Part shown: positions 27,278 to 36,200 of the stretch, in pieces
How positions within the stretch are numbered: position 1 is the stretch's first letter
How the letters are laid out: the number at the start of each line of letters is the position of its first letter
Origin: Arthrobacter sp. MYb214
Lineage (GTDB): Bacteria; Actinomycetota; Actinomycetes; Actinomycetales; Micrococcaceae
Reading direction: 5' to 3'
NCBI RefSeq assembly: GCF_002979865.1
Contig: NZ_PCPZ01000007.1
Span: 1 to 64,000, forward strand
Length of the DNA: 64,000 nucleotides
Program-made: the position numbers and the translations under genes
The notes under the pieces: generated by a model
Database searches by the model: none
Told to the model about the DNA's origin: nothing
The model's input: the letters and a program-made list of their open reading frames with translations, nothing else

Positions 27278-28387
27278 ATGAGCAGGGGACCATCCTCAGG
27301 CCGCAACGATCGCGGCAACAATTCAAACTTCGGCGGCAAGCCAGCAGGCGGCCGCGGCACTACCGGCGGCAAGGCCTACGGCAAGCCAGGCGGTGCAGGC
27401 CGCACCGGTGGCAAGTCCTTCGGCGAGAAGCCATTCGGCGAGAAGCCGTATGGCAAGTCCGCCTCGGGCAAGCCAGGGGAAAAGTCGAATTCGGCCAAGC
27501 GCAACACCGCAGCACCGCGCAAGAACTCCGAGCGTGCTTTCGGCAAGGAACGCTTCGGCAACTCCGTGCCGACCAACTATGCGCGCCCGACCCAGCGCGC
27601 CCGCGCCCAGGCTCGTGCCGAAAGCCAGGCAGCTCGCGAGATCAACGGCGAGCAGCAGGACGGCATCCGCCTGCAGAAGGCCATGGCCAACGCCGGGGTG
27701 GCCTCGCGCCGCGTCTGCGAGGAGATGATCCTCGAAGGCCGCGTCGAGGTCAACGGCAACCTGGTCGTCGAGCTGGGTTCGCGCGTGGATCCAGCCAAGG
27801 ACCGCATCCACGTCGATGGCATGCGCATCCAGATGAACCAGGCAAACCGCTACTTCGTCTTCAACAAGCCGAAGCACGTGATGTGCACCATGGATGACCC
27901 GGAGGGCCGCCGCACCATCGCCGACTACTTCAAGAACGAGCACCACTCGCTGCGCTTGTTCCACGTTGGCCGACTGGACTACAAGACCGAAGGCGTCTTG
28001 ATCCTGACCAACGACGGCGAGCTGGCCAACCGCCTGCAGCACCCGAAGTACGAAGTCCCCAAGACCTACCTGGTGCAGATCCCCGGCCCGCTGCCGCGTG
28101 CGGTAAGCAACCAGCTGCGCGAGGGAATCAAGCTCGAAGATGGCTGGATCAAGGTCGATGACCTGAAGATCATCGCCACCACACCGAAGCACGTGATGGT
28201 CGAGGTGACCCTGCACTCGGGCCGCAACCGCATCGTGCGCCGCATGTTCGACGCCGTAGGCCACCCGGTCCAGCGCCTGGTGCGCGTTGCCGTGGGTCCG
28301 GTGCTGCTGGGCGACCAGAAGCAGGGCACCATCCGCTCCCTGGGCAACCAGGAAGTCGGGCACCTCATGGCCATGGTGGGGATGTAG
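27278..28387 (+). CDS. rluB: 23S rRNA pseudouridine synthase RluB-like
   Basis: 369 residues. The first 115 or so are a Gly-, Lys-, Ser- and Arg-rich disordered extension with short repeats (GEKPFGEKPYGKSASGKPGE). An S4 domain follows (RLQKAMANAGVASRRVCEEM). The RsuA/RluB catalytic core has the active-site Asp in GRLDYKTEGVLILTNDG and ends with HSGRNRIVRRMFDAVGHPVQ. It modifies U2605-type positions in 23S rRNA. In actinobacteria this gene follows scpB (Rv1711). The extension probably adds RNA affinity; it is longer than in E. coli RluB's N-terminus. Confidence 0.93.
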   Translation: MSRGPSSGRNDRGNNSNFGGKPAGGRGTTGGKAYGKPGGAGRTGGKSFGEKPFGEKPYGKSASGKPGEKSNSAKRNTAAPRKNSERAFGKERFGNSVPTNYARPTQRARAQARAESQAAREINGEQQDGIRLQKAMANAGVASRRVCEEMILEGRVEVNGNLVVELGSRVDPAKDRIHVDGMRIQMNQANRYFVFNKPKHVMCTMDDPEGRRTIADYFKNEHHSLRLFHVGRLDYKTEGVLILTNDGELANRLQHPKYEVPKTYLVQIPGPLPRAVSNQLREGIKLEDGWIKVDDLKIIATTPKHVMVEVTLHSGRNRIVRRMFDAVGHPVQRLVRVAVGPVLLGDQKQGTIRSLGNQEVGHLMAMVGM

Positions 28388-28390
28388 CCC

Positions 28391-29491
28391 ATGGCGTCTT
28401 CTCACCTTGCAGGCCCGGTGCTGGTCATCGGCACCGGCTTGCTGGGCACCTCGGTGGGATTGGGCCTGCGCGCCAAGGGCGTGCACGTCTACCTGTCGGA
28501 TATTTCGCCGACCGCTGCCGGAGTAGCCCAGGACATTGGCGCCGGGGTGCTGCTGGAGCACCAGCAGATCGCCCCGGAACTGGTCGTGATCGGTGCTCCG
28601 CCGGATGTCACCTCCGCCCTGGTGGGCGACGCGCTGCTGGCCTATCCGAACGCGGCCGTGGTGGACATCGCCAGTGTCAAGGGCTCGATCCTGGCCGGCG
28701 TGCTGGCGGACGAGCGGCTGGGCGAGGCTGAGACTTCCCGCTATGTGGGGACGCACCCGATGGCGGGCCGGGAGAAGTCCGGACCGGCCGCGGCCCGTGG
28801 CGAATTGTTCACCTCCATGCCGTGGGTCATCTGCGCCCATGAAGGCGCGCAGGCTTCGCGGGTTAAAGCCGCCGAATCCCTGGCCATCGACCTGGGTGCG
28901 ACCATGTACCGGATGAGCGTGGCCGAGCACGATGAGTCCGTCGCGCTGATCAGCCACTTCCCGCAAGCGGCCAGCTCGATGATCGCCTCGCGCCTGCTGA
29001 ACGCCGAAAGCCACCAGCTGGCCTTGGCGGGCAACGGGCTGCGCGACACCACGCGCATCGCGGCCAGCGACGAGAAGCTCTGGATCCAGATCTTCTCGCA
29101 CAATGCCGCCGCACTGGTGCCGATCCTGACCGGGATGAAGGAAGATCTTGACCGGCTGATCAGCACGCTGCAGAACCCGCAGGGCCCCGGCGCGCTGCTG
29201 GACCTCTCGCAGCTGATGACCGAAGGCAACGCCGGCAAGGCCCGGATTCCGGGCAAGCACGGCGCACCGCCGCAGGCGTTCGCGTTGGTCACCGTCGTGA
29301 TCGATGACCGGCCGGGGCAGATCGCCCAGTTGCTGGCCGAAATCGGCGACGCGCAGATCAACATCGAGGATTTGCGCATGGAGCACTCCGCGGGCCATCA
29401 GGTCGGCATGGTGGATGTTTCGGTCGTGCCCGGCCGGCGCGATGAATTGATAGATGTATTGACCAAGAACGGATGGAAGGTAGCCCAGTGA
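28391..29491 (+). CDS. tyrA: prephenate dehydrogenase
   Basis: 366 residues. A Rossmann fold (VLVIGTGLLGTSVGLGL) binds NAD(P). The catalytic His is seen in GTHPMAGREKSGP, and HFPQAASSMIA follows. Residues from about 295 to 366 form an ACT domain (AFALVTVVIDDRPGQIAQLL), the likely site of tyrosine feedback. It converts prephenate to 4-hydroxyphenylpyruvate for tyrosine. It starts 3 bases behind rluB, and cmk overlaps its stop. Its insertion between rluB and cmk is a Micrococcaceae variation on the mycobacterial order. Confidence 0.94.
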   Translation: MASSHLAGPVLVIGTGLLGTSVGLGLRAKGVHVYLSDISPTAAGVAQDIGAGVLLEHQQIAPELVVIGAPPDVTSALVGDALLAYPNAAVVDIASVKGSILAGVLADERLGEAETSRYVGTHPMAGREKSGPAAARGELFTSMPWVICAHEGAQASRVKAAESLAIDLGATMYRMSVAEHDESVALISHFPQAASSMIASRLLNAESHQLALAGNGLRDTTRIAASDEKLWIQIFSHNAAALVPILTGMKEDLDRLISTLQNPQGPGALLDLSQLMTEGNAGKARIPGKHGAPPQAFALVTVVIDDRPGQIAQLLAEIGDAQINIEDLRMEHSAGHQVGMVDVSVVPGRRDELIDVLTKNGWKVAQ

Positions 29492-30168
29492 GCACCTTGA
29501 ACAACGACAAGCTGGTTATTGCCATCGACGGCCCTAGCGGCTCCGGCAAGTCCTCGGTCTCCAAGGCCGTCGCCCGCAAGCTGGGCGCAGCCTACCTGGA
29601 CACCGGCGCCATGTACCGTGCGATCACCTACTCGGTGCTCGCCGATGGCACCGATCTGTCCAACGCCGAGGCCATTGCCCAGGCCGTGCGCGATGCCAAG
29701 CTGTCCATCTCGGTCGATCCTGATGCTGAACTGGTTGAAATCGGCGGTGTAGACGTGACCGCGGCAATCCGCGAACCACGCATCTCCGAGCAGGTTTCCA
29801 CCGTTGCCACCAACCTGGACGCGCGTGCCGAACTGGTCCGCCGCCAGCAGGAAATCATTGCGGCCAACACCCGCATCGTGGCCGAAGGCCGCGACATCAC
29901 CACCGTGGTCGCCCCGGATGCCGATGCGCGCATCCTGCTGACCGCATCGGAAGAAGCCCGCCTGCGCCGCCGCGGCCTGCAGCTGGGCGGATCGCAGAAC
30001 GAGTCGCAGCTGGCTACCCAGGTGCTGGCGCGCGATGCGAAGGACTCCACCGTGGTGAACTTCACCCAGGCTGCCGACGGAGTCATGACCGTAGACTCCT
30101 CGGACCTGGATTTCGAGCAGACCATCGACGCAGTGCTTGACGCAGTCGGCACTGCAACGAAAAACTAG
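29488..30168 (+). CDS. cmk: cytidylate kinase
   Basis: 226 residues. It phosphorylates CMP and dCMP with ATP. P-loop IAIDGPSGSGKSSVSKAVA, DTGAMYRAIT (substrate contact) and GRDITTVVAPDADARILLTA are all present. I chose GTG 29488, overlapping the tyrA TGA, with AAGG 7 bases upstream. An in-frame ATG at 29473 would add five residues. Confidence 0.95.
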   Translation: MSTLNNDKLVIAIDGPSGSGKSSVSKAVARKLGAAYLDTGAMYRAITYSVLADGTDLSNAEAIAQAVRDAKLSISVDPDAELVEIGGVDVTAAIREPRISEQVSTVATNLDARAELVRRQQEIIAANTRIVAEGRDITTVVAPDADARILLTASEEARLRRRGLQLGGSQNESQLATQVLARDAKDSTVVNFTQAADGVMTVDSSDLDFEQTIDAVLDAVGTATKN

Positions 30169-30233
30169 CCTAAAGCTGGTGCCCATCCTCGGCGAGAGCC
30201 GATGAAGATTACGATCGCTGTGAAGGGAAAATC

Positions 30234-31766
30234 ATGAGCGAGAACAACTCCACCCACGACGAGGAATACATCCCCGTTGGAGACGACGATATCGCCGAGC
30301 GCCTGGCCGAACTGAGCGAGGAAGAGGCCGCGGTTCGCGCCCAGGCCCTGCTCAGCGGACTGGAAGACTACGAACTGGACGAAGAGGACTCCGCCCTGCT
30401 TGCAGGCCTGGATAGCTTCGATGACGACGATGAAGACGTTGTCATTCCGCCGGTCCTGGCTGTTATCGGACGACCTAACGTCGGCAAGTCCACCTTGGTC
30501 AACCGCATCCTGGGCCGCCGCGAAGCGGTAGTCGAGGATACCCCGGGCGTCACCCGCGACCGCGTGTCCTATTCCGCCGAGTGGGTGGGACGCCCATTCA
30601 CCATCGTCGATACCGGTGGCTGGGAGCACGATGCCAAGGGCATCCACGCCTCGGTTGCCGACCAGGCCGAAATTGCCGCCGACGTCGCTGACGCCATCCT
30701 CTTCGTGGTCGACTCCCACGTGGGCGCGACCGCAACCGACGAGGCTGTGGTGAAGATGCTGCGCAAGAAGGGCAAGCCGGTCTTCCTAGTGGCCAACAAG
30801 GTCGACGACTTCAACCAGGAAGCCGAAGCCGCCGCGCTGTGGGGACTGGGATTCGGCCAGCCATGGCCAGTCTCGGCCCTGCACGGCCGCGGCACCGCCG
30901 ACCTGCTGGACGCTGTCATGGAGAAAATGCCGGCCCATTCGGCTTTCGGCGGCATGATCCCATCGGGCGGTCCGCGCCGCATTGCGCTGATCGGCCGTCC
31001 GAATGTGGGCAAGTCCTCGCTGCTGAACAAGGTGGCCGGCTCCGAGCGCGTAGTTGTCGACGATCTGGCCGGCACCACCCGCGATCCCGTGGACGAACTT
31101 GTCGAGCTGGGCGGCGAAGTCTGGCGCTTCGTGGATACCGCCGGTATCCGCCGCCGCCAGCACATGGCCGTCGGCTCGGACTACTACGCGTCGTTGCGTA
31201 CCCAGACGGCGCTGGAGAAGGCCGAAGTCGCCGTCATCCTGCTGGCTGCCAATGAAACCATCTCCGAGCAGGACGTGCGCATCATCCAGCTGGCCATCGA
31301 AGCCGGCCGCGCGATGGTCATCGTCTACAACAAGTGGGATGAGGTGGATGAGGATCGCCGCTACTACCTGGACCAGGAGATCGAGCGCGACCTTGCCCAT
31401 ATCGAGTGGGCACCGCGCGTGAACATCTCGGCGAAGACCGGCTGGCACAAGGACAAGCTCGTTCCCGCACTGAATACCGCGCTGGAATCCTGGGACAAGC
31501 GCATTCCAACGGGCAAGCTGAACGCCTTCCTGGGCGAACTTGTCGCAGCCCACCCGCACCCGGTGCGCGGCGGCAAGCAGCCACGCATCCTGTTCGGCAC
31601 CCAGGCTTCGGCCCGTCCGCCGCGCTTCGTGCTGTTCACCACCGGCTTCCTGGATCCAGGCTACCGCCGCTTCATCACCCGGCGGCTGCGCGAAACCTTC
31701 GGTTTCGAAGGAAGTCCCATCGAGGTTTCGATGCGAATCCGCGAGCGCCGCGGACGCAATCGCTAA
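30234..31766 (+). CDS. der: ribosome-assembly GTPase Der (EngA)
   Basis: 510 residues with two tandem GTPase domains. G1 motifs are [10 protein letters not shown] near residue 80 and [11 protein letters not shown] near residue 253. The matching DTGGW and DTAGI G3 motifs and NKVD/NKWD G4 motifs follow, and a KH-like domain closes the protein. The first 70 residues are an acidic extension (many Glu and Asp) absent from E. coli Der but usual in actinobacteria. It acts in late assembly of the 50S subunit. The start has GAAGGGAAA 4-12 bases upstream. Confidence 0.96.
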   Translation: MSENNSTHDEEYIPVGDDDIAERLAELSEEEAAVRAQALLSGLEDYELDEEDSALLAGLDSFDDDDEDVVIPPVLAVIGRPNVGKSTLVNRILGRREAVVEDTPGVTRDRVSYSAEWVGRPFTIVDTGGWEHDAKGIHASVADQAEIAADVADAILFVVDSHVGATATDEAVVKMLRKKGKPVFLVANKVDDFNQEAEAAALWGLGFGQPWPVSALHGRGTADLLDAVMEKMPAHSAFGGMIPSGGPRRIALIGRPNVGKSSLLNKVAGSERVVVDDLAGTTRDPVDELVELGGEVWRFVDTAGIRRRQHMAVGSDYYASLRTQTALEKAEVAVILLAANETISEQDVRIIQLAIEAGRAMVIVYNKWDEVDEDRRYYLDQEIERDLAHIEWAPRVNISAKTGWHKDKLVPALNTALESWDKRIPTGKLNAFLGELVAAHPHPVRGGKQPRILFGTQASARPPRFVLFTTGFLDPGYRRFITRRLRETFGFEGSPIEVSMRIRERRGRNR

Positions 31767-31780
31767 ATTTCGAATTTAGC
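31762..31780 (+). other. AT-rich hairpin at the end of der
   Basis: GCTAAAT-TTCGA-ATTTAGC is a perfect 7-bp stem that includes the der stop codon. It is weak as a terminator on its own. Confidence 0.35.
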
Positions 31781-31867
31781 CCTTCACTTGGTGTAGGCTA
31801 ATAAAGGAGCTTTTCGCAGACGGCACCCTTGGTTCTCACGACTTGGGGATAACGGCTGCGAGGGCAT

Positions 31868-31941
31868 CGGGCTATGGCGCAGCTTGGTAGCGCGCCTCAC
31901 TGGGGGTGAGGAGGTCGCAAGTTCAAATCTTGTTAGCCCGA
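31868..31941 (+). tRNA. tRNA-Pro (anticodon GGG)
   Basis: A complete cloverleaf. The acceptor pairs are CGGGCTA (31868-31874) with TAGCCCG (31934-31940), and A at 31941 is the discriminator. The D-stem is GCGC/GCGC. The anticodon stem CCTCA/TGAGG encloses loop CTGGGGG, so the anticodon is GGG. The T-stem GCAAG/CTTGT encloses TTCAAAT. CCA is not encoded. A strong terminator follows. Confidence 0.97.
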
Positions 31942-31953
31942 CGATCCAATCGG

Positions 31954-31988
31954 AAAACCCCGTCGAGAGTTTCTCTCGGCGGGGTTTT
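31954..31988 (+). terminator. terminator behind tRNA-Pro
   Basis: A 16-bp stem (31954-31969 with 31973-31988, one G-T mismatch), a TTT loop and a terminal TTTT run. Confidence 0.9.
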
Positions 31989-32041
31989 GCCGTGCCTCCC
32001 CAGAATTCCACACCCACGGCGAAGATCCGGAAGATGGTCCA

Positions 32042-32884
32042 ATGCAACGCAGATTCCAGCAGGTCGATGTCTTCGGCGCCACCCCGTACAAGGGCAACCC
32101 GCTAGGCGTGGTGCTCGACGGGCAGGGCCTGGATACCGAGTCGATGCAGGACTACTCGCTCTGGTCCAATCTCTCCGAGGTCACCTACGTACTGCCGGCC
32201 AGCGATGAGCGGGCCGACTACCGTTTCCGCATCTTTGCGCGCGAACGCGAATTCCCATTTGCCGGCCACCCTGCCTTGGGCACAGCGCGTGCCTGGCTGC
32301 ATGCCGGGGGAGTGCCGCAGGATCCGAAGCAGCTGGTCGTCGAGTGCGAAGCTGGTTTGGTACCGATCAGGATCGAAGGTGAAACGCTTTCCTTTGCTTC
32401 GCCCCCGGCTGTTCGAACCGGTGCAATTGCGCCGCACGAACTGACGGAAATGATCCAGATCCTGGGCATTGAGCCCGAGCAGATTGTGGATTCGCAGTGG
32501 ACGGATAACGGGCCGGGGTGGGCCGCGGTGCTGCTGGAAAACTCGCAGCAGGTTTTGGACATCGCACCGCGGATCCCCAATAGGCCGGGACGCTGGAAAA
32601 TCGGGGTCTTCGGCGCACTGCCGCAGTCGTCGGCACCGGAAAAACTCGAAGTCCGAGCTCTGGCCATTGAAAACGGGGGCTTGCGCGAGGATCCGGTCAC
32701 CGGAAGCCTGAATGGAGCGGCCACGCAATGGCTGATGGCCGCCGGGCACGCCACCGCGCCACTGGTCAACCGGCAGGGTGCGAAAGTCGGACGCGATGGG
32801 CATGTGCATCTGGACTTGGCCGACGGCCAGCTTTGGGTTGGCGGGGCCGCGAACGTCCTGATTGAGGGCATCATCGAGCTGTAG
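32042..32884 (+). CDS. PhzF-family isomerase-like protein
   Basis: 280 residues of the diaminopimelate-epimerase-like PhzF fold, made of two similar halves. FQQVDVFGATPYKGNPLGVV at the start and EFPFAGHPALGTARAWL near residue 75 are family signatures, and EDPVTGSLNGAATQWL opens the second half. PhzF isomerises trans-2,3-dihydro-3-hydroxyanthranilate in phenazine synthesis. No other phz gene is near, so a different substrate is likely. It stands alone between a terminator and the ABC-F leader. Confidence 0.85.
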   Translation: MQRRFQQVDVFGATPYKGNPLGVVLDGQGLDTESMQDYSLWSNLSEVTYVLPASDERADYRFRIFAREREFPFAGHPALGTARAWLHAGGVPQDPKQLVVECEAGLVPIRIEGETLSFASPPAVRTGAIAPHELTEMIQILGIEPEQIVDSQWTDNGPGWAAVLLENSQQVLDIAPRIPNRPGRWKIGVFGALPQSSAPEKLEVRALAIENGGLREDPVTGSLNGAATQWLMAAGHATAPLVNRQGAKVGRDGHVHLDLADGQLWVGGAANVLIEGIIEL

Positions 32885-32895
32885 TGCGCAAAACC

Positions 32896-33088
32896 TTGCC
32901 TGTTGTGATGGCTTGGGCTTAGCCTTGAATGGTGGGAACGTTAATTCATGGAGTCCATTTCCTCTAGGCGGTAACCAGTGTCGAGCTTCGCTCCGCTGAC
33001 GCCATCTTCATTGCACCTTTGTGGTGCCCGCCAACCACCAGCACCGCACCGGCCCTGATTACTCGGCGAACCGGTGCTAGGCAGGAAA
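32896..33088 (+). promoter_or_regulatory. attenuator-like leader of the ABC-F gene
   Basis: A possible promoter is TTGCCT-18-TAGCCT (32896-32925). A short reading frame, MESISSRR (32948-32974), follows a GGTGGGAA site. A second, overlapping one encodes MVGTLIHGVHFL (32929-32967). Downstream, GCACC (33013-33017) can pair with GGTGC (33023-33027), and GCACCGG (33046-33052) with CCGGTGC (33071-33077), just before the AGGCAGG ribosome site. Because GGTGC can pair with either GCACC, the hairpins can be mutually exclusive, as in ribosome-mediated attenuation of drug-resistance genes. Confidence 0.5.
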
Positions 33089-33093
33089 TTCCC

Positions 33094-34800
33094 ATGACCC
33101 AGTCCCAAAATATCCACCAGTCTTCCCAGCATGAGCGCGAAACCGAACCGGACTACGTATGCTCATTGCAAGGCATCGCAGTCAGTTTCGGCGAACGGGA
33201 TGTGCTGACCGGCATCGACCTTGCAATTTCCGGTACCGACCGCATCGCAGTACTTGGCGATAACGGTTCGGGAAAATCCACGCTGATGCGCGTGATTGCA
33301 GGGAATCTCGAACCCGACCACGGGCAGCGGAAGATGAACGCGCCCGGTGCCGTTGCCTACGCTGCGCAGAACCCGAGCTTCGCTGCGAACATGAGCGTGC
33401 AACAGGTGATCGATTCCTATCATCGGCGCTTCCGTGAACTGGAAGGCTTGATGCGCGTCGTCTCGGCCAAGCTCCAAGATGCTCCAGAACCTGTCGCCGA
33501 ACGTTTGATGAAGCAGCTGCAGCAGGTTACCGACCTGTATGAGGCGGCCGACGGCTATTCGCTGGCTCCGCGCCTGGATAGCGCCTTGGAGCAGCTGGGC
33601 CTAGGAGATCTGGATCGCCAGCGCCTTGTGTCCCAACTTTCCGGTGGGCAGCGATCCCGGCTGTCGCTGGCCTGTGTCCTGTGTTCGGGTGCGCAATTGC
33701 TCCTGCTCGATGAACCAACGAACGACCTGGACGAGGCGGCCATGAACTGGCTGGAGCGCACCCTGGATAAGCATCGCGGTGCGCTGGTGCTGATCAGCCA
33801 TGACCGGATGTTCCTCAAGCGTTTTGCCCGATCCATCGTTGAGGTTGCCGACGGGTCGGTCGCGCATTACGGCAATGGCTATGACGGTTATCTGCATGCC
33901 AAGGAGCAGGAGCGCATCGCGATCCGCGTCGCCTACGAAAATTGGGTGCAGGAGCTTGAGCGTTCACAGAACTTGGTTGATAAGTATGCTTCACGCGTCA
34001 GCGCCATTCCGCGCAAGCAGGAGAAATCCAGTTTTGGACATGGAAATTTCCGGGCCCGCGATTCCAGCCATGGGTCGACCTCCAAGATCCGCCAGGCAAA
34101 ATCCCGAATCGAAGACCTCGAAACCCACCGGGCACCCGAGCCGGCTGCTGAGCTGTCGTTCTTGATGCCCGGCAGCACCCAGGACCAGGCTGGTGGCGAA
34201 ACCTTGCTGCAGGTGATGAACGCCCGGCGCGGCTCGGATCCGAAACTGTCCACGCCACGCTTCGACATCAAGCTCGGCGAGCGCTGGCTAGTCACCGGCC
34301 CCAATGGTGCTGGCAAATCCACATTGCTCAAAATGCTCGCCGGAGAACTGGAATGCGCCGAGGGGAAGATCGAGCGCGCTGCCAACTTGCACTGCGGTTG
34401 GCTCCGCCAGGAAGTCGGAATTTTTCCTGGCAGCACCCTGGTTGAAGCCTTCGCCGCGGCCACCGGCCAGTATGTCCAGGACGCCGGTGCGTCCCTGGCC
34501 CAGCTGGGCCTGTTTTCGCCGCAGGATTTCCTGCGGCACCCCATGGCGCTTTCGGTAGGCCAGCGCCGCCGCCTGGAACTGGCTATTGCGGTCAGCACCA
34601 AAGCGCAGATGCTGTTCCTGGACGAGCCGACGAACCATCTCTCACCGGCCTTGGTGGAGCAGCTGGAGTCAGCGCTGGCGGAATATCCGGGCGCCGTGGT
34701 CACGGTCAGCCACGACCGGCGCTGGCAGCAGAAAATGCGCGAGCATTCGGTGGTGCATCGGCTCGGGGTGGAAGCAGGACGCGTCGAGCTGATCAGGTAG
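33094..34800 (+). CDS. ABC-F ATPase, antibiotic-resistance (ribosome protection) type
   Basis: A 568-residue soluble protein with two ABC domains and no membrane segments. Walker A motifs are GDNGSGKST and GPNGAGKST. Signatures are LSGGQRSRLSLA and LSVGQRRRLELA (the second degenerate). Walker B motifs are LLLLDEPTNDLD and MLFLDEPTNHLS. The linker between the domains (about residues 255-355) is charged and helical, the part that reaches into the ribosomal E/P site. Resistance-type ABC-F proteins displace macrolides, lincosamides or pleuromutilins from the ribosome. Its preceding leader fits drug-induced expression. A housekeeping (Uup/EttA-like) role cannot be fully excluded. It overlaps the convergent oxidase gene by 8 bases. 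Confidence 0.85.
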   Translation: MTQSQNIHQSSQHERETEPDYVCSLQGIAVSFGERDVLTGIDLAISGTDRIAVLGDNGSGKSTLMRVIAGNLEPDHGQRKMNAPGAVAYAAQNPSFAANMSVQQVIDSYHRRFRELEGLMRVVSAKLQDAPEPVAERLMKQLQQVTDLYEAADGYSLAPRLDSALEQLGLGDLDRQRLVSQLSGGQRSRLSLACVLCSGAQLLLLDEPTNDLDEAAMNWLERTLDKHRGALVLISHDRMFLKRFARSIVEVADGSVAHYGNGYDGYLHAKEQERIAIRVAYENWVQELERSQNLVDKYASRVSAIPRKQEKSSFGHGNFRARDSSHGSTSKIRQAKSRIEDLETHRAPEPAAELSFLMPGSTQDQAGGETLLQVMNARRGSDPKLSTPRFDIKLGERWLVTGPNGAGKSTLLKMLAGELECAEGKIERAANLHCGWLRQEVGIFPGSTLVEAFAAATGQYVQDAGASLAQLGLFSPQDFLRHPMALSVGQRRRLELAIAVSTKAQMLFLDEPTNHLSPALVEQLESALAEYPGAVVTVSHDRRWQQKMREHSVVHRLGVEAGRVELIR

Positions 34801-36200
34801 CGCTGGAGTTCTGGCTTCTCAAGTTCAGTCCGCCATCAAACAGGTGCTGCGGGTCAGTTCTCTCGGACAGGGCACGCAGCCGGGTTCCGGTCTGCCCAGG
34901 CCAGGCGAGCTCGGCAGCCGAACGGCGAACGTCCGAAGAGTAGGCGCCGTACGCGCCGGTGCCCAGAACCTGCAGGGCAGCGAACGACTGGTCCTGCTCG
35001 GCGATGCCTAACGGGTGGATCCAGGTAGCTGCCAGCACTTCTTGATGCCGCGACCCCCAAGGCGGTGGCGTGGGCCGGAACCCGGGCTACGGCACCGCCC
35101 AAGGCCCGCAATTCGCCGACCAGGCTGGCCCGATGGGCCAATGACTGCGCCATGGCATCGCCCAACTGCTCATCCGCCTGATCGACCAGGACATCACGCA
35201 TTTTGATGCGCTGCTGACCGGCATGCGGCGAATTCGGGGCTGGCACGATCAGCGGATAAGGCACTAGCTCGGTGCGCGAATCGTGAAGTTGGGCCAGGCC
35301 CAGGGCCTCGCGCAAGACCGGTGCTGCCTGGTCCTGGCCATCGCCAGCCCAGACATTGAGCGCCTGAATTGCGTGCTGTCCATCGCCCAATGCCTGCACC
35401 ATCAGGAAGCTTTCCAGCTCGTCAGGCGACTGGCGCACCCACTGGCCCCAATCAGCGGTGAATTGCGGCAGCGAATCGGTCAGGTAGGTCAGTTGCTGGT
35501 GGATGATGCTGGCGTCACCGGCGGCAGTTCGCAGATCGGTGGCCGTGAACTCGAAGGCCGTGACTACTCCGGCATGGGTCGCACCTCCGCGCACGGCCCA
35601 GAACAATTCGGGCTCATGATCAGTGTCTACCCAGCGGATCGTTCCGTCGGCGGTGACCAATTTGGCCCGCACCATGGAGTCCAGCGTCAGTCCCTGCGAA
35701 CGGGCGAAGTAGCCGACGCCGCCAGCCGTGGCCAGGCCGCCGACGCCGGTGTCGCCAAAGTTGCCGCTGCTGATGACCAGGTCTTCGGCGGCTAGCTGTC
35801 CGGCAATTTGTCCCCACGTGGCTCCGGCGCCCACCCGGACCAGGCCAAGTTGCGGATCGAGCATTTCGAAGTGCCGCAGGGCGGAAAGATCCAGGATGAT
35901 GCCCCCGGTATTCGTCGAGGTGCCTGCGATGCCGTGGCCCCCTGAACGGATGCTGAATTCAACGCGGGTTCCCGATTGCTCTCGGAGCCGCGCTGCATAG
36001 AGCACCGTTTCCTGCACGTCCTGTTCGCTCCGGGCCTTGATGATCAGGGCCGGTGCGCCAACAGACATGTAGCTGGACCGTTCCATGGCATAGCCTGCCC
36101 GATGCTCGGTGATCGCGCGTGCGGCCAGCGTGCCCGGGAGTCCGGGCCAGCCGTCGGGCGGCACCAGGTCGTGCGATCGTGCTAGGCGGTTGGTGTTCAT
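34793..36200 (-). pseudogene. FAD-linked oxidase (berberine-bridge type), frameshifted near its 3' end
   Basis: The reading frame from ATG 36200 (MNTNRLARSHDLVPPDGW) encodes a PCMH-type FAD domain: FSIRSGGHGIAGTSTN contains the His that binds FAD covalently, and VGGLATAGGVGYFARSQGLT follows. Near residue 380 the frame is broken in a run of five C's (35054-35058 on the plus strand). Removing one base joins it to the proper C-terminus in another frame, starting VLAATWIHPLGIAEQDQSF and ending at 34793. Without correction the protein continues into unrelated Arg-rich sequence. It is either a genuine inactivating or phase-variable shift or a sequencing error. It overlaps the SDR gene by 4 bases and was clearly co-transcribed with it. 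Confidence 0.75.

Noticed and set aside
27323-29398. 691-codon open frame opposite rluB and tyrA
   Set aside because: It spans two well-supported genes on the other strand and shows His/Gln/Val-rich composition typical of antisense frames in high-GC DNA.
31784-32047. Minus-strand frame of 87 codons reading LTRFELATSSPPVRRATK
   Set aside because: This is the well-known artefact of translating the antisense of a tRNA gene; it covers tRNA-Pro and its terminator.
33019-33093. Extending the ABC-F protein upstream by 25 residues
   Set aside because: The extension would contain the proposed leader hairpins and has no ribosome site, while ATG 33094 has AGGCAGGAAA at the right distance.
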